NCBI GenBank assembly: GCA_037367355.1
Contig: CM074700.1
Location: forward strand, 3,038,001 to 3,102,000
Direction of reading: 5' to 3'
From: Neoscytalidium dimidiatum
Taxonomy: Eukaryota; Ascomycota; Dothideomycetes; Botryosphaeriales; Botryosphaeriaceae
Length of the DNA stretch: 64,000 nucleotides
Under the pieces are notes generated by a model, which was not told the origin of the DNA, made no database searches, and saw only the letters and a program-made list of their open reading frames with translations. This document shows positions 1 to 12,244 of the stretch, one piece after another. A program made the position numbers and the translations under genes. Position 1 is the first letter of the stretch; each line of letters starts with the position of its first letter.

Positions 1-1285
1 GGAGAGGCCATATGCTTTGGGAAAACCTTTCGACGCTGCATCTCAAATTCTCCGGTGGGCTTGAAGACGGACGATTCTCCGTTTTGGGGGAGAAGCGGAG
101 GAGCGTGTTCGTATGGCAGAGGCTCTCGATAACCTATCGGGCCCACATGTTCACCGCAAGATCAGAGATGGCGCTTGGACACTAGAGGTAGGCGATGGTA
201 GATCTCGAAGCTGAGCGTGGAGGTTTGTACCGCTCAGGAAAGGAAGCACAAGGCCCTTGCTTGTGGTAGGTCCTCTCGCTGATCGTCGCTTGACCGAAGC
301 GTGCGGATCCTCCGCTTGTGCAATGGCAGTTTCAGTTATTCGACGTTTCAGCCGGCTTCTAGTGACATGCTAGCTTGTCGTTTACCCTTCGTGATCCTGT
401 GGTGATTCGATGAGGAGAGATCAAACGGCGATGATCAACATGACTAGCCGACAACAGCAGAGGAGACGGACACGTCCCCAGCCCCACTGCTTTCCCCACC
501 GCTTCAGCTGGTCTAGGCCAGCCGAGGTTTACTTTGATGCTCGAAGGAATCCATGCCAGGCAAAATTTGGCTGCTAGCAGCTGAGTCTCGAGTCGGAGAC
601 ATTTGGGCTGAGCAAGTCGAAACTCCGTCGTCGGAGTCGGAGGGTTGGACCTTCAGGCAATGGCGGAGGTTACGCAACGGGAATCGAAGCCTGGGAAAAG
701 GGACCGGGCCGCCCGCCCGCCGTGCGGGACTCCCGCGCCGCATGGCAGGGATGAGAAGGAAGTATCCGAGGAGAGCATGGGTGAGAGGAGAATCAGCTCG
801 TTAAACGAAGACTTATATGGAAGACTGCTTACATGCTCTGCAGCAACACATGAACAGGCTGCACGGCAAATACGGTATGTCCCACGCGACACGTCGACTA
901 AGCGAATTGACGTGGCACCTGCGGCAAAGTGCGGGCGATCGCCAAAGCACGTCAAGAGGAACACCTGCCCCTGGAGAAATTCGGTCGGAATGCTCATTTG
1001 GCTCTCGCGATATATACTGAGTTCCGTTCCTGACTCGTGACACGTTTGCCTCGACTCTTTTCTTTTTTCTTTTTTCTTTTTCTTCGGTACGCCCATGAAA
1101 AAGTGCATTTGATATGTACCAGGAGCTCAATGCATGCCGCATGCCCCAATTTAGTATGTACGATGAAAAATATATGAACCGTGAAGAATATCCAATCAGA
1201 AGTAAAAATGCGCGAGGCCCAAAAGGCGGGGTTACCCTAGCGGGAGCTCCAGGCATGAGGCAAACCAAAAAAAAAAAAAGCATGC
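1..1285. other. No supported gene; 3' flank of the galactanase
   Basis: I see no credible gene here. The open frames are short, overlap on both strands, lack recognisable domains and mostly begin at non-ATG codons. The right half holds a pyrimidine-rich run (about 1055-1085) and a poly-A tract next to the galactanase stop. The left edge could carry the tail of a neighbouring gene, but nothing in it is recognisable. Confidence 0.5.
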
Positions 1286-2516
<1,231 letters not shown>

Positions 2517-2773
2517 TCAAATGCTCGTATTCACTCTTGGGCAAAAGGCTGTTTCAACTTTCTCCACCAATTGCGCCTTCAAACCGGCGGTCATGTGCGA
2601 TGTTTCACGAAGACCGCAAGCGATGGTGGATTAACCATAATACCCGGCCGGCTTCACCGGCCCAGGGAGCCGTTTACAGGTTGGTGTGGAAGAACGAAGC
2701 CTCATTCGGGCATCTCGGACCACGCGGGGCTGTCGCAGTTTCTCGCTTACAGCCCTCGTTTTGGCCGTGCTTG

Positions 2774-2856
2774 GTCGGAGAATTTCCGACCCCGGGTCAT
2801 GCCGAGTCTCTTCGGGCTATCATGCCGAGTCTTTTCGGGCTATCATGCCCGAGACT
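2774..2856. promoter_or_regulatory. Cluster of CGG/CCG inverted repeats with a 23-bp tandem repeat
   Basis: A 17-bp inverted repeat at 2774-2790 has arms GTCGGA and TCCGAC around GAATT (CGG-N7-CCG). It is followed by two 23-bp tandem units, 2798-2820 and 2821-2843, and a partial third to about 2856. Each unit contains CCG-N8-CGG (2802-2815 and 2825-2838). Such paired triplets are the usual targets of fungal Zn2Cys6 regulators. The cluster lies about 360-440 bp upstream of the galactanase start. Its regulatory role is inferred. Confidence 0.5.
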
Positions 2857-3320
2857 GCTCCGCCCTACAGCTCTTGCTCTTCTTTCGGCTTCTTTCTGGC
2901 AATGCGCCCCTCTCAAGCTGCCGTCGCATATGTTGTTTACTGAGACGCTGTCAACCGATTTGCTAGTGTTTCCTGCGATTTAATATCGGTACCATGGCTT
3001 GATGGACTGTCCAAATAAACACAGGAGCGGGCAAAGACTTAAGCGCTCTCCTTGCAGCAGACTACTACTCGTTGCATTCTTCCCTCGCGTTGATTGGAGG
3101 CATTGTCTACAAGTAGTTCCGGGAATGCCTAGGTAGGCCGATCGGTCACTCATCCTTGAAGTGGCGTTCGAAACGGATTTACAGCAGATCAGCAAGCCAA
3201 GCTTTGCGGGGAGCAGACATAGAGAAGGCCTGATGGTGTGCTGAGCCAGGGTATCATGGGTGTATATATATATGTAACAGCGGTCCGGCCCTCGCATAGT
3301 AACCAGAATACAACCCCTTT
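2857..3320. other. Intergenic, no gene seen
   Basis: This lies between the regulatory repeat cluster and the transporter stop. It contains no open frame with recognisable features and probably holds the transporter 3' UTR and distal galactanase promoter. Confidence 0.5.
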
Positions 3321-5181
3321 CTACGACGTCGCAGCCTCTTCCGCAACGATCTTCGTGGCGCCAGCCTTACCCGCTGAAGACGGTTCGATGATGCCGAGCT
3401 CAGCGGCAATGTTGAACAGCCTCGCCTTCTCCTCGTGGGCCGCCGTGTCCCCGAAGACCACGTCCATGTCCTCCAGACTCTTTCCGCGGGTCTCGGGAAC
3501 GAAAAAGTACGTGAAGCCTAGCGCCAACAGACAGAATATTGCAAAGAAGATGTAGGTCCCGTAGCCGATCGTCTCGAGCATGTCTGGCGTGACGAGCCCG
3601 ATAATGAAGTTGCACATCCAGGTCGCGCTAGTGGTGATGGACATGGCCTTCGAGCGGTTGCCGAGATTGAAGATCTCCGAAGGCAGCACCCAGCCGATGG
3701 GGGCGAAGGAGTAAGAGAAATTGATGTCGTAGATGTAGATGAAGGCGATGCCTGTCCACCCCGCCGCCTTGTGCGACACCAGGGACGAGCCGTATCCGCC
3801 GATGATCCCCCCGACGATAATCAGGGAAACGAAGGTCCCGAGAGCGCCGCACATGAGCAAAGGCCGCCGGCCAATCTTGTCGATGAGGAAGAGCGCCGGC
3901 AAGGTGGACAGAGTGTTGACGATACCGTAAACGCCCGTGGCCAGGAGAGACGTCGTCTTGCCGGACAAGCCCAGCTGCCCGAAGATTGTGGGAGCATAGT
4001 AGATGATGGCATTGCAGCCCATGAATTGCTGGAAGAACATGACGCAGCAGCCAATGGCAAGTCGTTTGAAAGATGGCCAAGTGGAAACCAGGGAGGCGTA
4101 CTGAGCCAGATATAGCGAGACGCCAGACTTGCCGGGATACTTGTCACGCGCGTACGACTCCTGGAAGAGCACTTCGGCCTTGATGGCTAAATACTCTCGG
4201 CAGAGCACATCGGAATCAATGTGCACCCGGCGAATTCTTGCCAGGGCGCTGAGCGCGCGGTCTTCTTGCTGCCGCATCAGGAAGTACCGTGGTGACTCCG
4301 GGTAGAAAAGCATGCCGAAACCGAGTACGATGGCCGGGAAGATCTGCAAAGCCAATGGAACCCGCCACGACGCCTCGCTTTGGCCTGTGCAGCCATTGGG
4401 CCCGACGTCGGCGATTGGATCGAATTCCGGCTCAGACGCAGAAGCGCCGGTGTAAGCGATGTTTGGAGCACATCGGTGGCCTCCAATGTATTGCGTGCCG
4501 TATTCAAGCCAGTAGCTGACCAGAATCCCCAATGTAATACTCACTGAGCTAGTTAGTGGCGCTTCCCAAGAGACCCGGGCCAACTCACATTGCTGCAGAA
4601 CCACCAGCGTGCCCCGAATTGCCGGCGTTGAGACCTCGGACATGTACATCGGTACGATCATGGTGAGCATTCCCACTGCGAAACCCGCGATCGCGCGACC
4701 TGAAAACGTGAGTTTCGAACTTGCTTTGAATTTCGGGTGTTGCATACCAGTAAAGATCATGGGCACAGAGATTGCACCGGCCTGCAGAGCCGAGCCGAGG
4801 GTGAATATTACGACAGCAATGAGGATGGAGCCTTTTCTTCCAAACCGGTCTGCGACAGGTCCGTTCACAAGTGATCCAAACCATGCAAGCAGCAAGAGGG
4901 TGGAGACGAACCATCCCTTGAAGTTGCTGTCCAGGTAGATACGCGGAAACTTTGCGGCGAATGACTCCATGGTCAAGACGCCGGACACGACGCCTTGGTC
5001 ATAGCCGAAGAGAAATCCTCCCAGTGATGCGAACTAGGAGAAGTCAGCCAGTAGACATCAGATGGATGCGTGGGGTGCTCACGGATGCCAAACCCAAGAC
5101 GTAAGGATTCTCACGCAGCTGGCGTGCAACGCTCTTGTCGGAGGGCGCATAGAGTGCCCTTCCCGATTCTTGATCCTCCAT
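3321..5181 (-). CDS. MFS sugar transporter (sugar porter family)
   Basis: Four exons, complement(3321..4543, 4589..4699, 4748..5033, 5083..5181), give 572 aa. Introns of 45, 48 and 49 nt have canonical ends; the first two are multiples of three, so an unspliced frame reads through them. The start ATG at 5181 gives a cytosolic N-terminus followed by FLFGYDQGVVSGV. Sugar porter signatures are present: DRFGRK between TM2 and TM3, RAIAGFAVGMLT, the spliced QQLSITLGILVSYW, PESPRY, DKIGRRP and PETRGKSLEDMD. Twelve membrane segments are expected at the plasma membrane as a proton-sugar symporter. A long loop after TM5 carries several cysteines. The substrate cannot be read from sequence; the neighbouring galactanase and endoglucanase suggest galactose, glucose or their oligomers. 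It is divergent from the GH45 gene. Confidence 0.92.
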
Positions 5182-6862
5182 GGTGTTTTCAAGCGTAAGA
5201 TGGGTAGATTTGTTAAGACAGCGTTCACCGAGAGGTTTCACTCATGTGCAGAAACATGCTGAGCGCAGCCGCCCTGGTTTTGTAATCAGGCAAACCTGCT
5301 GAGATAGAGATCCACACCCCATTCTCGTGATCAGGTTTGCGGGGAAACTTGGTGGTGTTGTGTGGGGCCCCAGTGGAATGCCCGCATCTGCATCAGCCAA
5401 TAGGACGCTATCGCCCCCAGCCGGTCACAACACCATTTCGGCAAGCCGAGAGTTCGGCCGTTGCCGCGTCCCTCATCGGCTTCTGCAAGTCACATGGCGC
5501 TCACATGATTGGAGACTGGGCAGTGGATCGATGTGCAGCCGCCGACGTTTGTCTCGGTATGACTTTGTATGTGTTCGTCCATCCCTGACAATAACGAGAG
5601 GGCTGTAAGCGTAGACTTTGGCGCTCGGCCGATTGCACGGAAGGTCACCATCTTGGTACCGATCCGAGCTAATCGGAATGACGAATTAGTGGAAAGTGGT
5701 GCTTTCATGCTCATTGCGCTCAGGAGACCTCTGTATCCTGGTGCAAGGCTCGGTCAAAGCATCGCGATTTTCAACTGGCACAAACCAAAAGTTTATCGCC
5801 GAAGCTCGCGACTGGAAGGCCGGCGGGCGTGATTCATGTCGTCCGTGCACAGGCTGAGGTGAGATTTGCCATCACCTTTTCAACTGCGCAGGCGCCATGG
5901 CTTACATGCACAACATAGGCGCAAATGCGTGGAAGTGAGGGCTGCACGTATGAAACAGCCTGTCTCGATGAACTGGGCTGTTTATGTATGTTGGCCCCAA
6001 GGCGACTACTTTTTGAGCAGTTCCCCTGCCAAGGTGTGTGGGGACCACAACACCATTCTCACGCCTCCTTATCGGAATATCCCGACGTACATGTACCTCC
6101 AATTTACTTGGGAGTACAGGCTTAATGTAGCTGACCAGACATACCACCTAGAATAACGTGAGCGTGCCTGTTTCTGCTGAGAGACTTCTTCCACATCATG
6201 TTTTTCCACCATCTCTACGCGTGAAGAGGCCAGTGAACTCCGCACGACTACTGCTTGGCCGAACGAAGCATGATTTTCTGGACTCCTCAGATGATGCTTC
6301 CCCCGCAATCCGGAATCTTCGGTTCCTGCGCCGGAGCGTAAGCGAAAGGAACCCTGCATGTTGAAGGAACGCTCTACATTCATCTCGGAGCCAAAAACAA
6401 CCTCAAAAGAAAATAGGCAAAACGGAGTCAGTTGGCTCAGGCAAACACGGCGCTTAATCATGTCTGTCGCATCCAAATCACATGTACAACGTATCACAGC
6501 CTTTTCGCACACCTCAGGCAGGCCCACCCGGATCACGTTGCTGCTGAATCGTGCCGTCCGCGTGCCGGCCCGCCTTTCCTACGGTTGAACGTGAAACTTG
6601 GCCCATTCTGGAACTTTTGTATAACCGGATGGATCCATGCTCCTCCTGACGTACCACATCGAACGAGACGATCCTCGATTTTGATGAGACGAGGTCCGCA
6701 CTCACGGCTGCCACCCCCCCATTTCGCTGGCCCGATATGTCTTTAAAAAGCCGCCAAGGTCCATCCCCTTAAATCGGTGGACAGCAAGCAAGCACACCAT
6801 CTCCCTGAAATCCACACAATAATCTTTTTGCACATACCAAAACATAAAAGACTCCGGCCAGA
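5182..6862. promoter_or_regulatory. Shared divergent promoter of sugar transporter and GH45 endoglucanase
   Basis: These 1.68 kb separate the two divergent starts, and I see no gene in them. CACAACACCA occurs three times: inverted at 5353-5362 and direct at 5426-5435 and 6046-6055; the direct copies both continue into TT. A CCAAT box is near 5397. TTTAAAAA at 6742-6749 is a plausible TATA element about 115 nt upstream of the GH45 start. Co-regulation of the two genes is inferred. Confidence 0.5.
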
Positions 6863-7662
6863 ATGCGTTCATCCCTGTGGAGCTTGTCCGCCTTCCTCCT
6901 CTTCGGCGCCGCCGAGGCCACCAGCGGCGTCACGACCAGGTACTGGGACTGCTGCAAGCCGTCCTGCGCCTGGACGGGCAAGGCCTCCGTCTCCAGCCCC
7001 GTCGGCACCTGCGACATCAACGACAACCCCCAGACGCCGAGCGACACGCTGAAGTCCTCCTGCGACGGCGGCGACGGCTACTACTGCAGCAAGCAGGGCC
7101 CGTGGGCCGTGGACGACAACCTGTCCTACGGCTTCGCCGCCGCCAAGCTGGCCGGACAGGACGAGTCGGGCTGGTGCTGCGGCTGCTACAAGTAAGCCCC
7201 CAACCCTACAAAATCCTCCTCCAAACCGGGAGAGGAAAATAGAGAGAGAGAGAGAGAAAAAAAAAAAAGAAACCGTCACTCCCCTAACGGTCCGATCTCC
7301 TAACCTCCCTTTCGAAAATCAGACTCACCTTCACCTCCACGGCCGTCTCGGGCAAGCAGATGATCGTGCAGATCACCAACACGGGCGGCGACCTGGGCGA
7401 CAACCACTTCGACATCGCCATGCCGGGCGGCGGCGTCGGCATCTTCAACGGCTGCTCCAAGCAGTGGAACGGCGTCGACCTCGGCAACCAGTACGGCGGC
7501 TTCACCAGCCGCTCCCAGTGCGACGCCCTGCCCGCCAACTGGAAGGACGGCTGCTACTGGCGCTTCGACTGGTTCGAGAACGCCGACAACCCCACCGTCG
7601 ACTGGGAGCCCGTCGCCTGCCCCCAGGAGCTGGTGTCCAGGACGGGCTGCTCGCGGAATTGA
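6863..7662 (+). CDS. Secreted endo-beta-1,4-glucanase (GH45)
   Basis: Two exons, 6863..7191 and 7323..7662, give 222 aa, right for a GH45 catalytic module without a cellulose-binding domain. The 131-nt intron (GTAAGC to ATCAG) contains a GA microsatellite and a poly-A run (7242-7269); splicing restores CYKLTFTS. The N-terminus is a signal peptide ([19 protein letters not shown]). The GH45 signature [14 protein letters not shown] carries one catalytic aspartate, and [20 protein letters not shown] carries the second. Many paired cysteines fit a disulfide-rich double-psi barrel. The enzyme cuts amorphous cellulose by inversion outside the cell. It diverges from the sugar transporter. GC3 is high and it uses C-ending codons heavily, as secreted enzymes here do. 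Confidence 0.95.
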
Positions 7663-8306
7663 GCAGGATCCTCCCTATCTTCCCCCTTCTTTTCGGGAAG
7701 GAGGGATCATTCATGTTTTTTATTTTTATTTTCGGCGATCGAGCTTTCGGGTTCGGGCGCGCTTTGGCGAGCAGCTGTAGCTACATATGAGAAACGACAT
7801 TCCTGGCAGTAGATAGGAAAAGTAGATATCGAGTCAATCTTATTGGACTTACTCAAAATGCCGTTAGACCAGGAAACGAAGCAACGGTGATCGTTACCGG
7901 CCGATGAACGAAATGCTTTTCGGGAGGATGCGGGGGACGGATGCGTAACTTGGACTGCGTTACAAGCCCAGAGAAAAATGCGAAAAAAGAAACAGAAGCC
8001 AGGACTGTATGATGGGGGTGGTAATTCAAAGAAGAAAATCTACATGACAAAAATGCCGCCTAAGCTCTACGCTCGCACTCGATACCTGCCCATAGCCCAT
8101 CTAACCCATCTCTTTGCAAAACACCATTCAGATTCTCAAGAAAATGGGGTGATCTTACACTATTTTACATCTCGCTCATGTTCATCTCGTGCCTCCGAGG
8201 CTCCTCCCAAGGAATATACTGTACATACCGCTCTCCCGGCCATTCTACGCTTCTGAATATGAAAGAGAAGTGGAGGAAGAATGCTAAACACAGGATCGTG
8301 ACTACA
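7663..8306. other. Convergent intergenic region, no gene
   Basis: This lies between the GH45 stop and the PPR gene stop. T-rich and pyrimidine-rich stretches after 7662 look like a 3' UTR. I see no supported open frame. Confidence 0.6.
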
Positions 8307-11300
8307 TCAATCGTCACCCAAAAATCTCGCTTGCAGATAGTCATTAATATGCGGCATCGCCTGCAGAGCCGCCACAGTCCGTGGATACCTCGTCTTTAGC
8401 AGCGTTTCGCTGAGCGGCGCCTCGCCATCCTCGTTCGCGCGCATTCCGCCGACCGCGTCCAAGCGCCGGACGTACTTCATGGCCGCCGCAAGGATAACCA
8501 TAGTGCGGTACTGCGGCATCACGACGTTAGGCTTGGTTATGTTGGCATTGACGTTCTGGTACTCCCAGCCGCGGGTCCGTCTGTACCGACGTCGGAGCCA
8601 CTCATCCTTCCTGCGCCAGCCGACCCACTGCGGCATCAGGAATTTTTCGCAGAGAGAGAAGGCCAGGGAGATGCGTCCGGTGCGTGCGAGGAGCTGAATG
8701 TACAGGTTCCAGGCCAGGTTGTCTAGGGTGTAGCCTTGGGCGAGAACGCCGGAAACAGTGCGCTGCGCATCAGCGTAACGCCCCTGGAAATGCAAAGTAC
8801 GGAGATAGATTGTGAGAGGTCGGCTAAGTAGATGGCGGCGAGCAGAAGTGATGGGACTGCGTGGCGGAGTCTGGCTGTCAGGGTGAAGAGCCGCTGTTGG
8901 GGCAGATAGTTGTGTTAGACGCGCGGCTTGTTCGAGCACCAAGTTCCAGAGCCGTTCCACCTCGTCGTACTCTTGCGCCTTGAAATGCGCGTTCATAAGA
9001 GCCAGGAGCATTCGGAGAGGAGGTGGCTTGTCCGGCTCCGACGGGTTGGCTCGTTTTTGGAGATCAACGTATTCACTAAGGAGCCTCTCAACCATATCGA
9101 AGGCGCCTCTTTCGCCATATATCTCCGTCACAAATTCAAGGTAAGCTCCTTCAGCTTGGTCCAGAGTTCGTATGCCAAGGCCCGTTTGCGGTTCAGCGCT
9201 GCGTTCCCAGGGGTCATCCCTAGCCAAATTAGCAGCCAACATCCTCTCCGTGCGTTCGAGTTCCTTCTTATTGTTTTCGCGATCTGCATATCGACCGGAG
9301 TGTTCAGACAAAGTGACAGCTTTCACTGAAGCCATCCGGGTACTTAAACTTGCGCGGATGCCCCGCCGGATTCGGAGTTTGTCGACGAATGGGACCTTTT
9401 CGTATTTGCCTTGGTTGATGTAACCCGCCATGACAATCGCGTAATGGAGGGCCATTTGCTTTACAGGTTTCTCGGACATGACATGACTTAGAATCTTGAG
9501 CGCGGCGTCCGAGTTCCTAACCAAACACAGCACCTGCAGTAGCGCTGCGTAGGTAAACTCGTTAGGCTGGATATCATTGGCAACCATGTGCTGAAAGACA
9601 CGCCGCGTTGCATGAACATCACGTCTGCGAGCGTGGCCTGTCGCAATGATGTTCCAAACCGGGGTAAGGGAGCCTTCCATCTGCTCGGATTCGCTGCGCT
9701 TCTGCAACTGCTCAGCAACTAGCTCTGCAGTCTCTATATCATCATCGTTGACGAAGGCTGTGACTAGATAGCCTGCAACGGCCGTGGAACGGATGAGCTC
9801 CTCGTTGATGTCCGCTGCCAAGGCTAGCATGTCTTTGACACCGTCAACGTCACCGCGTTGGGACATCAGATCCAGGATAGCGGCAAAGCTGTAAGCATCC
9901 GGTTCGACAGAAGAGCGTACCATCTCGTCAAAGACTTCGCTGGCTCCTGCTAGGTCGTCGTTCCTAGCATAGGCGTACAACAGCTTGTTCCAAACTCGCA
10001 CGTACGGATTTTGCCCAAGCGCCTTTTTGATCTGTTCGAATCTCTTTCTGGCTCCATGTGTATCACCCCGTTTAGCGTACGCGTCAAGGATGAACTCCAA
10101 GTGGAAAGGCTTTCTCTTGGAGGCTGGGATTTGCTCAAACAGCTTCCTAGTCTTTTTCACATCTCCAACACTAGCGTAGCCCCTCATGAGAACCTCAAGA
10201 ATATGGTTCCCGGGTCGACCATAGAATGTAGCTGCGTCGGCGAGGATGTTGCCAGGAGTTATGCGAGGCCCTACTGCCCGAGTGCCATGGGACCTAAGCA
10301 TTGTTCTGGTCAAAGCAGAAATCATCGCTTCGAGTAGTTCTCTGCTAGGAACGATAGATTTGTCCGCCTTTGCCACGGAAATATACGTTGAGTACAGCTT
10401 CCGCACGACCAAGGGTAAGATTTCTGCCTGCCGGACCGATGGAGATACCAAGAGACCTTTTAAAGCGCGCTCATAATGGCGAGGTTCCAAGTATGCGCTT
10501 TGTTTCAGTCTCATGATCAAATGGTACAGGAGCCTTTCCTCAGCTCGGGAGGACGAATGTGGGGCGTATTGGTCAATGGCTTGATAGCCGAGTTCTGTGG
10601 CGAACGCATGTATCTGATGCTGCTCTTCCGGGTCCCGTCCTGTCAACCGCCGCATCCGACGAAAGTACAGGAGCAACGATTCGAAGCGTTCTCGTAACTC
10701 CAGGTTCTTCTTCGCCACGGACCAGAATTCCTGCGTCTTGCCCCGGATATTTGTCATCTCCGAGTAGACTTCAACGGCTAATTGCCACTTCTCGCTCTTC
10801 AAGGCATGAGCGAGCAGGTCAGAAGTCCCGATATTGCCATGTTCCACGATTCCCGATTCAACACCATGCTGATGAACCAGCGCAGCCTTTCCGAGCTGAT
10901 CTAGCCTTAAGTATGCCCTGATAGCACCACGATATGACGATGGCCGGCGATCTTTAAATTCCAAAGCCTCGAAGATCGCAATGACCTCCTCTGCCAGGGT
11001 CGGTAGAAACGGCTTCACGGAACAAAGATAGTCCAGAACCGCGGCAGAGAGCTCCGGAGTTCGACTATCTTTGGCAGTCCTCTGCCAGAGAAGCCAAACC
11101 ATTTTGCTGTCGGATTTGTCCGAGTTCAAAAGGGATAAAAGCGCTTCTGCGGCATTCTCAGTCCCAGCAAGCCACTGCTCATTTGCCTCCATGTCATCCG
11201 AGAAGCGGTTCGAATCCAATTCAGACATGTCACCCAGCGGCATTGGAGATATATCCTCAAATTGGACCGCAAACTCGGCGTCATTGGAATTGTTCACCTC

Positions 11301-11771
11301 ATCCTCCAATCCCATAGCTTGAGTCTTGTCTGACGCGGTACCAACAGATGGAGGAGCTGTAGTGCCTTGCCCATTGTCAGGGCCGGAAGCGGAAGAAGAA
11401 AACTGGCGCACGCGGGGATTGTTTGCAAGGCGTGTGTGGCGAACGTGCCAAGCCTCCCAACCGAAGCTGGACAGGCGGCGCATGAGGGCGAGAGTCTTTG
11501 CTGGGTATAGAAAGTCCAGGAAAAGGGCATCCTGGTGAGTGGTGTGGGCGGCAGCGCTTTTGCTGCTCGCCGTGAGGTCATCGTGATCTGGAGATTCGAA
11601 TTGCGGGAGGGGCTGCAGGAGAGAGGGCCAGCACACTGAGAGATCGAGGTCAAGGGCAGCGTGGTGCCAGAAGGACGAGTGCAGCATGCGACGGCTTCGG
11701 AGACGAGGCTTGGAACCGCGCAGAAGGTGTCGTCCTCCGGATTCGAGGCATAGCGACGCCCGCTCCAGCAT
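8307..11771 (-). CDS. Large mitochondrial pentatricopeptide repeat protein (Cya5-like)
   Basis: A single exon of 1154 aa begins at the ATG at 11771. The N-terminus is rich in Arg and Ser and poor in acidic residues, as in mitochondrial presequences. From about residue 500 there are tandem helical repeats of about 35 aa with PPR character, for example VWNKLLYAYARNDDLAGASE followed by VFDEMVRSSVEPDAYSFAAI, and a later WNIIATGHARRRDVHATRRV. These domains bind organelle RNA and act in transcript stability or translation. The N-terminal block (MLERASLCLESGGRHLLRGS, then a LHSSFW segment) resembles fungal proteins annotated as Cya5-like COX1 translation regulators; I recall this pattern and could not check it. 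It diverges from SRP68 across 473 bp. The PPR family is secure; the RNA target is not. Confidence 0.88.
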   Translation of the reverse strand: MLERASLCLESGGRHLLRGSKPRLRSRRMLHSSFWHHAALDLDLSVCWPSLLQPLPQFESPDHDDLTASSKSAAAHTTHQDALFLDFLYPAKTLALMRRLSSFGWEAWHVRHTRLANNPRVRQFSSSASGPDNGQGTTAPPSVGTASDKTQAMGLEDEVNNSNDAEFAVQFEDISPMPLGDMSELDSNRFSDDMEANEQWLAGTENAAEALLSLLNSDKSDSKMVWLLWQRTAKDSRTPELSAAVLDYLCSVKPFLPTLAEEVIAIFEALEFKDRRPSSYRGAIRAYLRLDQLGKAALVHQHGVESGIVEHGNIGTSDLLAHALKSEKWQLAVEVYSEMTNIRGKTQEFWSVAKKNLELRERFESLLLYFRRMRRLTGRDPEEQHQIHAFATELGYQAIDQYAPHSSSRAEERLLYHLIMRLKQSAYLEPRHYERALKGLLVSPSVRQAEILPLVVRKLYSTYISVAKADKSIVPSRELLEAMISALTRTMLRSHGTRAVGPRITPGNILADAATFYGRPGNHILEVLMRGYASVGDVKKTRKLFEQIPASKRKPFHLEFILDAYAKRGDTHGARKRFEQIKKALGQNPYVRVWNKLLYAYARNDDLAGASEVFDEMVRSSVEPDAYSFAAILDLMSQRGDVDGVKDMLALAADINEELIRSTAVAGYLVTAFVNDDDIETAELVAEQLQKRSESEQMEGSLTPVWNIIATGHARRRDVHATRRVFQHMVANDIQPNEFTYAALLQVLCLVRNSDAALKILSHVMSEKPVKQMALHYAIVMAGYINQGKYEKVPFVDKLRIRRGIRASLSTRMASVKAVTLSEHSGRYADRENNKKELERTERMLAANLARDDPWERSAEPQTGLGIRTLDQAEGAYLEFVTEIYGERGAFDMVERLLSEYVDLQKRANPSEPDKPPPLRMLLALMNAHFKAQEYDEVERLWNLVLEQAARLTQLSAPTAALHPDSQTPPRSPITSARRHLLSRPLTIYLRTLHFQGRYADAQRTVSGVLAQGYTLDNLAWNLYIQLLARTGRISLAFSLCEKFLMPQWVGWRRKDEWLRRRYRRTRGWEYQNVNANITKPNVVMPQYRTMVILAAAMKYVRRLDAVGGMRANEDGEAPLSETLLKTRYPRTVAALQAMPHINDYLQARFLGDD

Positions 11772-12244
11772 ACCCTGGCGAGCAGTGTTGACGAGAGACT
11801 ACCGACGCGGGAGAATTAGACGAGATGCTAAAGCAGCGCAAGTATTAGTGGCGGGGCGGTAGAAGAAGGCGGCGGAGGGCATACAGCGCTGCATAACGCT
11901 CTGTGAGGGGCGGAGAGAAAAGTTGAGGAGCAGAGAGCTTCAGTCGAGCTGCGGGCGGACGGCTAAGATGGAGCCTCGCAAGGTTTGCACAAATCCAGGC
12001 AGAGCGGCGGCAGCAATGGCAGTGGCGGAGGTTTCTGCGAACAGCGCGTCGACCATCGAACGACTTGGGCGCGGCAATCGAGAGAAATCTATCGGAAGAA
12101 CAATTCTCCCGCCCGCAAGCGTCATCGCCAGCGCCCAGCCCACTGCCCGCTGCCCGCTACCCGCTGCCAGCAGCACCCCGCGCATCCACGTCTTGCGGTA
12201 GCGGAGAACAACCGCCACTGCATTCAATTCCCTCTCCACATTCA
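11772..12244. promoter_or_regulatory. Divergent promoter of PPR gene and SRP68
   Basis: These 473 bp lie between two divergent housekeeping starts. The sequence is GC-rich without a clear TATA box and contains a short CCCGCTGCC-type repeat near 12144-12172. A broad bidirectional housekeeping promoter is inferred. Confidence 0.45.

Noticed and set aside
553..1283. Several overlapping open frames in the first 1.3 kb
   Set aside because: They are short, lie on both strands, have no domains and several are driven by a poly-pyrimidine tract giving Lys runs.
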